A stretch of 64,000 nt of DNA from Cardinalis cardinalis (lineage: Eukaryota > Chordata > Aves > Passeriformes > Cardinalidae): contig JACDOX010000008.1 of the NCBI GenBank assembly GCA_014549065.1, forward strand, positions 81,936 through 145,935. Reading direction: 5' to 3'. The translations under genes and the position numbers were made by a program. Of the stretch, positions 51,151-61,567 are shown piece after piece; position 1 is the stretch's first letter; each line of letters begins with the position of its first letter. Under the pieces are notes generated by a model. That model did not search any database. It was not told where the DNA came from and was given only the letters and a program-made list of their open reading frames with translations.

Positions 51151-52325
51151 TTGTAATGGGAGTATTTCCTCTACAGAACTGTATTGACTTGATAGTTTCC
51201 AAAGGAGTAGCTACCAATAGTGCTTCATTGTATGGAAGGCTTCTTATGAAGAAGTAATAAAACTGATTTTGCATTCTAGACTTGAACTGGTGTAGCTGGA
51301 AAACTGGAAAATTAGAAGATGGCCACTTCATAGANGTTAGCATTTTGTAACTAAAGACTTAGATACTTCTGTGTTACTTAGTAACTCTAATTCAAACTCA
51401 CCTATTGATTTAAAAGTATATATTCACACACGTGTATATAGACAAGTATATTGATTTAACTTAAATTGGTAATTCACTGACTTCTGATAAATCATTGATA
51501 GATTTGTGAATGATAAAAGTACAAAAGTACAAATGTGTACAGAGACAGTACTCTGCTTTTTGAGAATTTTCATTCAGAGAAATGACCACAATCATACTAA
51601 ACTATAAGAAAGATTGTTGTACTCGAGGCTACAGTGAAGAAAGATTAAAGCTGTAACTATGGTAGAGGTCAAGGTACCTCCTTTGTTCCACACTCTTCAG
51701 GCATATAAGCCTAATAAGCTCTGGGTAGGCCTTTAGTATCCNTGAGCCTTCCTGGATTCTCTTGTGNAATCNTTCAGACTGATAAGAAACCTTTTTTTTT
51801 GTCTGGACAATCCTGACGTGTGGAAGAAATTGTGAGAATCCACAAGTTGTCACCTCCTCTCAGGTGGGAAGTTGACCCTCAGACTGGCACTGGGTCATTT
51901 CCAGGTGTAACTGTGGTGTTTGCTGCCCATGTCCTGCAGTTCTTGGAAGCCACTGAGGCTGTATGCCTCTGTGCATGTTATGCATTTGAAGCAATACTGC
52001 TAGATCTATTTGAAATCCATTACTGAGAGAGTTTTTACAAAATAGGGTGGACTGGTTAGCATGTGATAAGGAGTATAAACATTGCTTCCTTTAGGAGTCC
52101 CTGTTCCAAATCATTTGCAGTACGGAAGATGAGAATTTGGCTGCTTGTATTTCTTTCATGTCTTTAATAATGTAACAGGAAAAATGTGTTTTAGACACAT
52201 GCTCTGAAACTTCAGGATAGATGTGAGGAGAATTCCCCTTTCACCACTAGCCTTGTAAATTTTTTGGGTTTATATCTCTTTCCTCACTTAGATTTTAAAT
52301 CTGGCATGGCAGCACCACACAGTTC

Positions 52326-52351
52326 TAGCCCTATTACTTAGCCCTATTACT
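52326..52351. repeat. perfect 13-bp tandem duplication
   Basis: The unit tagccctattact is present twice head to tail. Confidence 0.9.
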
Positions 52352-53635
52352 TTTATTTTAATGCTCAATATTCTACCGGTAAAAGTATTTTTAAACTTAC
52401 TATACATGGAAAGGGGAAGTTCTTTTCCAGTTGAAAAAAATGAGAGACTCTTGCTATCTACTTTAGAACTTTCATATGATTAAAGATATGAGTGGGTCTG
52501 CATACTCACTAGAGACTGTGGAAGAAGCAATTTTCTCCCCTTACTGAATTCCTGCTGTAGCTAAGTGGCACTGTATGTTCTTCAGAGAGAAGGTTTGACA
52601 CTGCAGCTTTGGGATTTCTCATGTAACAGCTTCTGAATTTTGGAAACACAGCTCCTGTCCCTCCACTCGGTTTTTTAACCAATATATTTATTGTTTTAAT
52701 AAGGTGGAATATTCAATTTTGTGAAAAGAAAACAATAAAGCTATTCTGCTTATATATACATATTTGTCTTATGGACTATGCTTTCCCCCTTCTTGTCTCC
52801 ACTTGTGTGAAATCTCTCTAGATATTTTTCCTTTGTTCCATGATAAAATACATTAAGTGTAAAACTGATTTTTAGTCTTTCTACTTTAGGCAACAACTGT
52901 GGAGTTAAAAGTGAGGGAAAGGAAACTCACTCTAAAACATGAAACAAGTGGAATCTTNGTTGGCACCTACAACTCCATGTTTTCAGTAATTTCTGAAAAT
53001 AAAGTAAAAGTTGTACGTTTCATCTTAACTGTAAAGAATTCATGATTTGCAAGAGCTGATAATATAATATTTNCATAACTTTTGCTATACTTGCATTTTC
53101 TCCTTGTGAGGCTGAAGTAAGTAGCAAATGTTAAGCTCGACAGCGCTCCAAATCTTGGTTGCATCTGCAATTCTGTTTTGTTGAGGTGATGATCTGATAC
53201 AGTTAAATTGCTTTCATCATTAGTAGCTGTTTCTTAGCCAAAGTTTTGTATCTACTCTGGCTACAAAGCAGTAAACTGTTTATATGAAGTAGTAGCTTAT
53301 CTGTTACTGCTTTATATATGAGTACTCGTTGCAAACCAGAACATTCTGAAACACTCTCTGGGGATTATTATCTTCAAATTATGAGATTAATTAGAAGAGA
53401 ATGGTCTAAATTTTATTCTTATGTAGTAATTGATCAAAGGGCATATTCTTTTCCCAGCACCAAACTTGCAGTTTTCTTTCTAGTTTAACTGATACCTAAG
53501 TTCTTAGAGCTCATTTCTCTTATCCCTTTTTCTGGACTGTCTTGGACATCCCATTCTAAATGTTGGATTTGTGTATTAGAAATAACTGTAATAATTGTAA
53601 TACTTGGGGTTTTTTTTATGGCAAGCAAATCTTTA

Positions 53636-53681
53636 TATCACTTGGAACCTAGAGCTTTGTATCACTTGGAACCTAGAGCTT
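53636..53681. repeat. 22-bp tandem duplication, period 24
   Basis: The unit starting tatcacttggaacc occurs at 53,636-53,657 and 53,660-53,681 without mismatch, separated by tg. Confidence 0.95.
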
Positions 53682-54855
53682 ACACTTCATTTTATAAAAT
53701 AAATGTAATTTTNTCTTTAAAAAATGGGCATTTTTAGCCAGCTTTAATTTCATGTTTGTTCTCAAATCCACTTGCATATTGACAAGAGCATGAAATACNT
53801 CAAACATTCAGATGGAAGTATGTCACTGGCATTAACATGGAGTAACAAAAGGTAAATTGGTGTTGCTGTGGATGCCAGTTTGCAAGTAAAAGAGGATGTC
53901 TAAAGAGTGAGGCTGGATGCTTTGAACAGATCTCTGGGAGTTAGATTCATTACCGTGTGGAATTGCAGAAGAAAATGTTTCCATGAAAATTGTCACTACA
54001 GAACTTAAGAGAAAAATTTGCTTATTTCCCTAGACAATATACTTAGTTCTACAAGAGGAATAACAGGTTAAATTATTAAATGTTTAAATGAGGTAGTACT
54101 CAGAATTATGACTTCTGGGGTTTTGTTTGTTTGTTTCAGAAAATCAGCAATTATGTACCTTGGCTCTACAGTTGTTTCTCAACAAAAGTGTCTGCTTGTC
54201 ACAAACATCTATATTCCNGGTCTTCAAGAAGACCATGAGGCTTACTATGTAGTTTATTCCATGAAAGGCAATAGCGCGGTACTCAAATGTTATTTTGAAT
54301 AAAAAGCCACTTTGAGTGTTGGGTTTGTTTTCCTGGATAGCTCAGCAATAAATGCATTTGTCTGCTCATTTGTTGCTTTGAAATCTTATATAGAAGTATC
54401 AGAGGATGGATGGAGCCCTGGGAATTTAGCTGCTCCTCTAGAAGTAATGATAACTTCTATGGTACTATTCCTACTGTCATATCAGAAGCTGGGATTGTGT
54501 TGTTTTGCTATTCAAATTCATGTTCATGACTTCTCTTCCTTCTCCAAGTACACAGTAGTGTCTTTTTCAGTGTTTTCTGAAACCATGATGTTTCAGTTTT
54601 CACTCAATAGGATCTTGCAATAGATGCTCCATCTGTGTTTTGAGGAGCTACTTCATTTTGCCAGGAAGTTGTCTCAATGAAATTGTAGCAAGGAAACACT
54701 GAGTGGCAGATGAGTGGTTTTAGTGTTTAAGACAGGAACGATGTTAACAAAAAAAANCATGGAAGCAGCCATGTGAAGATANAAATCCACTTCCTCTGGA
54801 GAAGAGGAAAGATCATTGAGTAGTAAAGCTTGTAATTATTTGAATGGTGTTATTC

Positions 54856-54903
54856 ATGAAATAATGAATGAAATATGAAATGATGAAATAATAATGAAAT
54901 AAT
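54856..54903. repeat. degenerate ATGAAATA repeat
   Basis: Irregular reiteration of atgaaata, atgaatga and atgaaat units in + orientation. Confidence 0.8.
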
Positions 54904-57351
54904 TCTCTTTGCCCCAGTGATAAAGTTGCTNTACTGCAATCCAGTATATATCCAATTTGCACTGTTATTTGAATTATTTTTTTCAGTATTCATGCTAAGT
55001 CCTAAATTATCTGAACAGTTGGAAAGACTGTTCCATAGGAGAGGAGTGTTGAACTAAATTGAAGTAGGTCAAAATCCAAGGAGACCAAAGACACAAATAA
55101 AATGGACAAGAATAAGAGAAACATTTAATTTTGAGAAGACCTTGAAGGTCATCAAGGTCATTAACCTAGCATTTCTAAGTCTGCCATTAAAGATGGAGTA
55201 TAAAGGGAGGGAGGGATAATGGTCTTAGTTTTTTTTTTTTATGTCATTGTCAGTGTATAATAGGATAATGGTAGTATAAATACGGACGAGGAATAGACTA
55301 AAACCACAAAAATTGCTATGTCAGTGGAGGAGAACTCAAACCAGAGATCTAGTCAAATGCTGTCCTGGTCCGTTCTGGGATTTTTCCCACATCTATCTCT
55401 AAATTCAGTTCTACCATTATGACCATGTAAATCTACACGGTAATAATAGTTGTGTGGTGAGCCATTAGGGGGCCATATGTATTGAACNTATTTATAGCCT
55501 GCAGGTTTGTTTTGGTTTTTTTTTAACATTTTGAAATATCTTAGCTTTCTGTATGTGTATAGCCTGTGTAAGTATATAAACTTAATTTCATTCCTTTGTT
55601 CAACTTCTAGTGATTACATGTGCAGGCTGCAGATTGTCATAATTGGATTATGCACCTTTTGGAGAGGCTTTGTGGTATACAACTCCTGGCCTCTGTGTCA
55701 CATGTATATTTAAATAAATATTTATTATTTAAATACTGTTTACTTTATGTGAATAGAAACTCTGTAAAAATGTAAATTCTTTAATGTATTGGACTGATTT
55801 TTTCTGTAATCCATTAATTTAATAAAGCTATNTATTAGTCAGTTTCTGTTGCTGTCATTTTTCTACAGTTTTAACATTCAATCTCAGTTAGTACACAGGG
55901 TAAACAGTCCCATGTGTAAAATACCAAAGATCAAGGCTCAGCTTACTGCTGTCACGCAGATGTTGTGCTGGGCAGACAAGCCCAAAATACAGTTATGGCA
56001 AAAAGCCTGGAAGCACAGCTATAGATGAGACATACTTGTAAGTTCTTTATACAGCGCTGCATTAATCTAGTCACTTTGTTCCTGATTCTTCAGCTGCTTG
56101 GTTTAGAGGTAAATTTATACCGTGCTGCATATACATACTGTCTGTTTAACTCTGATCCAATCATTTAGTTGTTTTGTGCCTCAGTATTCCCTTTTGAAAG
56201 TGAGAGTAGGACTTCCTTATTTTAAATTAGTGTTTCTGAAGTGTGACAGTTGGAAGGAGAAGGATCATTTATGTATGGAGAAAATATGTGCCTTTAACGT
56301 AATTATGATATGATACAGGTGTTAAATTCACATACAAGAAATCTGGCAGAAGAGTGAGACTTTAGACATTGTGGAATGTTTGAACTACTTATGCTGTGCC
56401 ATAGTAGGTAAGTTCATGGAAGGAAAAAATGTTAATTATTCATAACACTTTGCTGTACCATAAAACTTGATTTATTGAGACTATAATTTGTTCAAGTTGT
56501 ATGTAGTAGAAAAATATATCAGGAGTAATTAGTAGTATTCAGGATGTGATGAGGTAGATATATCCACAGAGGACAATTGAAAACAGTAGCAGTGTGGTAT
56601 TGATTGCCTTTCAGAGGAAAAAAAATCTTGTCTCTTTTCTAAATGTTAACAATTCAGAGAGAAAAATTCCCACTTGGGAAGAATGCTTTCCAGGTTGCTT
56701 CATTGCCAGGTGTTCGACATTGAGTGGAGCCTTAGATNAATGAAGTTTATGGCAGCTTTTGGAAATGACCGACTCCGGGGAATCTTGGATTCCTGCTGTG
56801 AAAGTTTCCATTTTCAAAGCACATCAGTTTCAGTGGGAATGTTCCACTGGTCCCATATGCTGCTTCTGACAGAGAGGGAAGTTTTTAACCTGAATAGGAG
56901 ACAGCTACTGAAGAACTTCCCTTGCTGCTAACAAAATGAATTTCAATATGTTGCCAATGAACAAGTGGCGTGTTCCCAACTGCTATGGAATTTAACTCCA
57001 TCAATTTTTAATGGAAATTTTTCTTTAATTTCCTTTTTCTCCCTGTCACCTTTTAGCTCCACTACTTTCTCCTGCTAGGACTTTTGAGTTCTGAAGTTGA
57101 ATCACCCAAACAATATGCTAGTATGATTTGAAACTCTTGCTATATTTTCCTCCCCTCCCTCATACGCTCTCTCCTTGACCTAGCAGCAGGAAGCCTTTGT
57201 CTGAGGTGTTCATCTGGAACAACTTTTCCACACTTGTTTTCATGTTCTGTTAGATTACAGGGCAGCAGGCCTACCTTTGAAGCTCCCTTCTCTTTTGTTT
57301 CTTTGCAGTGCACTCCAGTAATTAACTTTGTCCTTCTTTTATTTGTTCCAG

Positions 57352-57397
57352 TCAATCGCAGTCCACTCTGCTGAGCATCTTCTCCCAGGAGTACCAG
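57352..57397 (+). CDS. CDIN1: CDIN1 coding exon 2 (residues 34-49)
   Basis: The acceptor is a long T/C tract ending ttgttccag (AG at 57,350-57,351) and the donor is cag/gttaga (GT at 57,398-57,399). Joined to exon 1 it completes Ser34 and reads SQSQSTLLSIFSQEYQ, almost identical to the human segment. It is 46 bases long and ends on a codon boundary. The short exon size is normal for this gene, but it makes the exon easy to miss in ORF scans. It belongs to the N-terminal helix-turn-helix-like region. Confidence 0.95.
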
Positions 57398-58252
57398 GTT
57401 AGAAGTTTTCTCCTTTGTGAGGGTTGACAGGTGCCTAATTGAATGATGAATGTCCCTTTATTTCTTTGTAATTGAACTGCCAGCTTTCTGATTGGTTTGG
57501 AGGATGTTCCTTTTTCCACATCAAGCACCGCCTGAGTCTCAGTGGATGGCTGCCAAGCCTACCCATCCATCTGTCTAATAACATCTAGCCTTTGCTTATT
57601 TGGTGGACCTGTAATAAATTATGCTAAACCATTATTATTCTGACAATAATAATTTCCCTGTGTTGCGTGGTTCCATGTGCTAAATGTTTGCTGACTTGCA
57701 CTGTCAGTGCTGCTTTCCATTGCTGACAGAGATGATGATAAATGACCATTGCTGGAGTGGCAGAAGGCAAGAGAGGCAGAAAATGGAGTCATTTATCATG
57801 AGATGACAGGTGTCAGTCAAGTGGCAAGTCTCTATGGAATTACTTTTTGTAGTTTTTCAAATAAGTTGTTTTTAAGCAATGTTCTTCCTGGTTAAAAATG
57901 CCAATTGAATTGTAAAACTAGAGTGCACCANACTTAGATGGAATTGAATTGAGGGAAAATTAATACAAAGGTTGAAAGAGAGAACAAGTTTTTCTTTGCC
58001 CTCAGCAGCCTTCGGTAAACTTATTTAGATTCAATTATTGTGACCTTACTGGCTTTTACATATGGTACATTGCAGTACAGTCTGAAGACGTTCAATTCAA
58101 TAGGTAGATTGAATGTCATTTCTGTATGGGATCTAAAAGCATGGTTCACATCTATCAAAGTGTAGCCAAGGATCGCGTGTTTGTGTAGTCATGATTTCTG
58201 TGTTTTGATCTATGACACCTATGTAAAAGTCCTGNTTTTTTCATTTTTCCAG
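57398..58252 (+). other. CDIN1: CDIN1 intron 2 (855 bases)
   Basis: Short intron with a candidate enhancer in its first half (57,440-57,860, described separately). The remainder (57,860-58,230) is AT-rich with no recognisable feature. Confidence 0.9.
57690..57830. promoter_or_regulatory. candidate MEIS/PBX-HOX enhancer in CDIN1 intron 2
   Basis: Three MEIS/TGIF-type hexamers TGACAG lie within 110 bases: 57,701-57,706 (reverse), 57,724-57,729 and 57,804-57,809, the last followed by tgtcag at 57,811. Between them sits a perfect 12-bp inverted repeat, atgataaatgac (57,735-57,746) and gtcatttatcat (57,788-57,799). Each arm contains TGATAAATGA, which satisfies the PBX-HOX consensus TGATNNATKR. 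Each composite thus has a TGACAG 5-6 bases from a PBX-HOX site. The surrounding 400 bases are non-repetitive and more mixed in composition than the rest of the intron, as in conserved enhancers. Function and conservation are inferred. Confidence 0.45.
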
Positions 58253-58317
58253 AAACAAATCAAAAGAACACATGCCAAGCATCACACTGCTGAAGCTATC
58301 GAAACTTACTACCAAAG
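58253..58317 (+). CDS. CDIN1: CDIN1 coding exon 3 (residues 50-70 and part of 71)
   Basis: The acceptor tcatttttccag (AG at 58,251-58,252) and donor aaag/gtatga (GT at 58,318-58,319) bound 65 bases encoding KQIKRTHAKHHTAEAIETYY then Q and two bases of Arg71. The basic KRTHAKHH stretch is the most conserved block of the N-terminal domain and matches human except for conservative changes. The exon leaves phase 2, which fits exon 4 exactly. Confidence 0.95.
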
Positions 58318-61300
58318 GTATGACCTCCCCACCCCAGTTAAGACTCTCATCATAGATACTGGTTTTTACAGTGGTTGTGAGTAAATTAGCTTATGAAGCT
58401 AATTTTATATAACAATAAATTAAGAATTGGTGAATACAGAATGGTTCACCTAAAAATGTTTTTCACTGGAAATACAGAAATTTTTCAGGATTTGGTCATT
58501 CTGATTAAGAAAGAGTTTATTTCCCTGGCTCTAAGTTAGGATAAGCAAATTTTTTCCAATGTATATGATGGCATTTATTATGTATTGCCTATAGTTTGTA
58601 ATTTTTAGGATTTCTGTGTCAAGACTGATTTTGATGAGCTCCTTACAGCAAGAGAGCTTGTTCTATTACAGTTGCTTGTTTAAAACAACATTTGTGTTAC
58701 ATTACAAAAAGTTACATATTCATGTATTGCCACTTAAAGCACTAATTTTTAGATCACTCCTGTTTTATCAACAGAAGTGTCAGAAATAGTTTTTAAGGGA
58801 GGATGAAAACCTTTATGTCATTTTACAATTGTTTGCATCTTAAGCTAATAAACTGAGCTTGCTGCACCTTGTAGTTTTTCTGTTAGTTCCATAGGCTTTA
58901 CTAAAAATATTCCAATGACATAATTGGGGCATAGTGATAACAGGTAAAGATATGCAATTAAAATATTACTTTGTAGACTGACATATCTGAAGAGCATGCA
59001 TGGCAAGTGAATTCATACTTGTGATGTATGATATTCATGCTTAATATTAATCTGTATGAATCAAGAAAATAAACAAAGAGCCTTCATTTGTAAACAATTA
59101 AATGTGCTTCTGCCAGAGTCATGTATTTAAAACTTAACCACAGTCTGATTATATCATACACTGGTTGAGAATATCTAGTGTGAAGTGTATTAGTTTGGGT
59201 GTTTGATTTTGGTTTTTTAGTAGTTGTATTGTTTTGTAAAATTTATACTAGATCACATCACACTTTTCCTAGGGTTGATTGTTGTTTAGGAAGAATATTG
59301 GCTTATTGGAAGAATTTTGTTGTGCTAATAACATGCATATACAGTACTACTTTTAATTATTTTTCACTAGCACAGTTTCAGTGGAGTGGCCTGTGGTAGT
59401 TGTAACTGCTGCATAAGTAACCCTTTTCTTAGAGTATGTGTAAATCACTAGTTCCAGCCTGAAACTTCAGCCTGAAACACAGGACAAGATTTTGCTTTAT
59501 GCAGAGCAGCAGTTGTATTGGTGTCAGTAGGGTTGTAGGTATGATTAAGTTTGTCTTANATCAGGTAGGAGGATTTGGTCTCCTGTCTTCTTCTGTAGTC
59601 TGAAGTATGATAGCAGTACTAACTAATGCATTATGTATGAAGCTGTGTGGTAGTGGTAGGGAAAATCNTTCTTTATGCTGTTTCTGAGTATGTAATTTTG
59701 CAAGTGTATTAACATAGCTGAGTAAAATGCACGTTTTAAAATCAGAGATGTTCTGGTCAATAGCTAAAAACTCATTTCAGTCCTGTTTTAATAGATTTAC
59801 TGTGTAGTATGTTTAGGACTCTACAGAAGCAGACAACTTGAGATCGAAGCCACTTTGTAATACTTCAGGCGTAAATATGACAAACAGGTCTTCTTCTCTG
59901 CTCTTCTGTAGCATCTACTTTACTGCTGTGAACCCCAGACAGGATGCTATGCTCCTCAGTATTTCTGCCAACACACAAGCAGATAATTGTGCTGTCATTG
60001 CTTTCTTAGGTCAGAAGCTACCAGGTTTTGAAGGTAGAGATTTCCAGTGGTCCCTGTTAGGAGCAAGTAAAATAGTTGAGTAGAATAGTTTCTTCTACTT
60101 GGCTGAGACTTACTAGTCTGCAACTTAGGCAAGCACAAAGTACAAGAAGGATCAGCAGATCTTCAGAACTGTATTGCCATCAGCATGTGAGACCTGCTAG
60201 TCTATAATGGAGTTGCCAGAAGCTTTAGAAATATATGACAGAAATTTNCTTTGTTCTCACTGTGGCTGTTCGATCATCTAGATGCATCTTTGAGAACTTT
60301 AATCTCAAGTACATTTTCCTGGTTGTGTATTTTGTGCATGATATCTTATTTTCTTCTGTTATAAATTTACAATGTTTAAACATGTTTTGTGGGTTTTTTT
60401 AATATGGAACTGAAATAATTTACAGCAAAAAGCTTTTTTTAAATTTCTTTAATTCATTAAGCTTCAGAATAACTTGCAAGAAAAAAGCCCTCTATCAAAT
60501 CTTATGTGAATGGGTTTTATAAAGGTGTGCCACCCATTCCTCAGAAAGGTAAAATGATAAAGAATTTTAATGTCTGTAACTAATGAGCAGAAGACTGTCT
60601 TCTGATGGATAGATAATGATAAAGCTGGAAAGGCTGTGGCCTTCTAATGATGTCAGTAATGATGTGCTATGTGAATACAGATAGGATAAACGAGCAAGTT
60701 CAAATGTTGGTAACAATTGTTCTTTTCCACATGGCTGCAAAGCACAAAGTGGCCTCCAATATCATAGCTCCTTCCCATCAGCTTCGAAACACAGGTTTCA
60801 GGTTTTATTGAAATGTAAATATCAAGCAGTGAAAGTACAGAAGTGAGGAGAGCAACATTGTGTGAATTGATGGTCAGAAACATCATTCTNTAATACCCTC
60901 AACTAGAAACATTAAGCCTTTGCCACTGATAGGATAATGACTTTCTATCAACCTTTATTGAATCCTAAATATTTCTTGTTTTCTTTGTAAAATATAAATT
61001 GTTAGACTGATTTCACTAAAGTAAGCCTTTAGTATTTAAATTACTGTCCAGTTGATGAAATGAATCTGGAATAAATTTGAGAATTTATGTTTTTGTATGT
61101 ACTAGTGANTTGGGTAAGATATACACTGCCCCTTCATAGTTGAAGGTCATGTGGAACCAAAAATCTTTACTGTGAATAATAGAAGTTTATTTGTCTGTGA
61201 TGTATCTTTAAGTAGTACAGATATAATTTATTTGTGTGTCATTAAGCCACATTTTTTAAAATTTCTTGATATATTCAGTTTTTTACCAATGTCTTCATTG

Positions 61301-61506
61301 AGATGGATATATTTTGCAGATGAATAGAATAGGAGACAACCCTGGAGAGTTAGTGATGGCTTAAAATATTTCTAAAAATATTTTCCCATTAAATACTCTG
61401 TAATGGGGTATTTTNCCCCAAATGAAAAAGATTCACAAGGGATGGTGACATGTATAAACTGGCCTTTTCTTGCCACTGCAAAATTACCTGGCTTTGTCTT
61501 GTCTAG
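58318..61506 (+). other. CDIN1: CDIN1 intron 3 (3.2 kb)
   Basis: AT-rich. Open frames such as 59,199-59,399 and 59,838-60,083 (+) and 60,653-60,886 (-) are unrecognised and lack splice context. I see no repeat family or RNA gene. Confidence 0.85.
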
Positions 61507-61567
61507 GTATCTGAATGGGGTGATGAAAAATGCAGCTGCCCCAGTGTTACTGGACCTGGCCAATGAG
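61507..61567 (+). CDS. CDIN1: CDIN1 coding exon 4 (residues 71-91)
   Basis: The acceptor tttgtcttgtctag (AG at 61,505-61,506) and donor gag/gtaatc (GT at 61,568-61,569) bound 61 bases. The first base completes Arg71, then YLNGVMKNAAAPVLLDLANE follows, matching human with few changes. It ends on a codon boundary. The next human residues are V-D-Y, so the following exon, outside the window, should start there. Confidence 0.95.

Larger units (their letters stand above)
31734..57351 (+). other. CDIN1: CDIN1 intron 1 (25.6 kb)
   Basis: Bounded by gtaagtg at the left and a pyrimidine tract ending ttgttccag at the right. The sense strand is visibly T- and G-rich over A and C. Inside are an alternating purine-pyrimidine run (32,956), a splice-acceptor-bearing CpG patch (37,083-37,380), a purine tract (39,178), a hairpin (43,984), a T21 run (46,188), an LTR-like fragment (47,840) and short tandem duplications. 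All open frames here are under 140 codons and unrecognised. Large parts (33,000-37,000, 39,450-42,300, 49,000-51,100 and 52,400-57,300) show nothing I can name. Confidence 0.85.
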
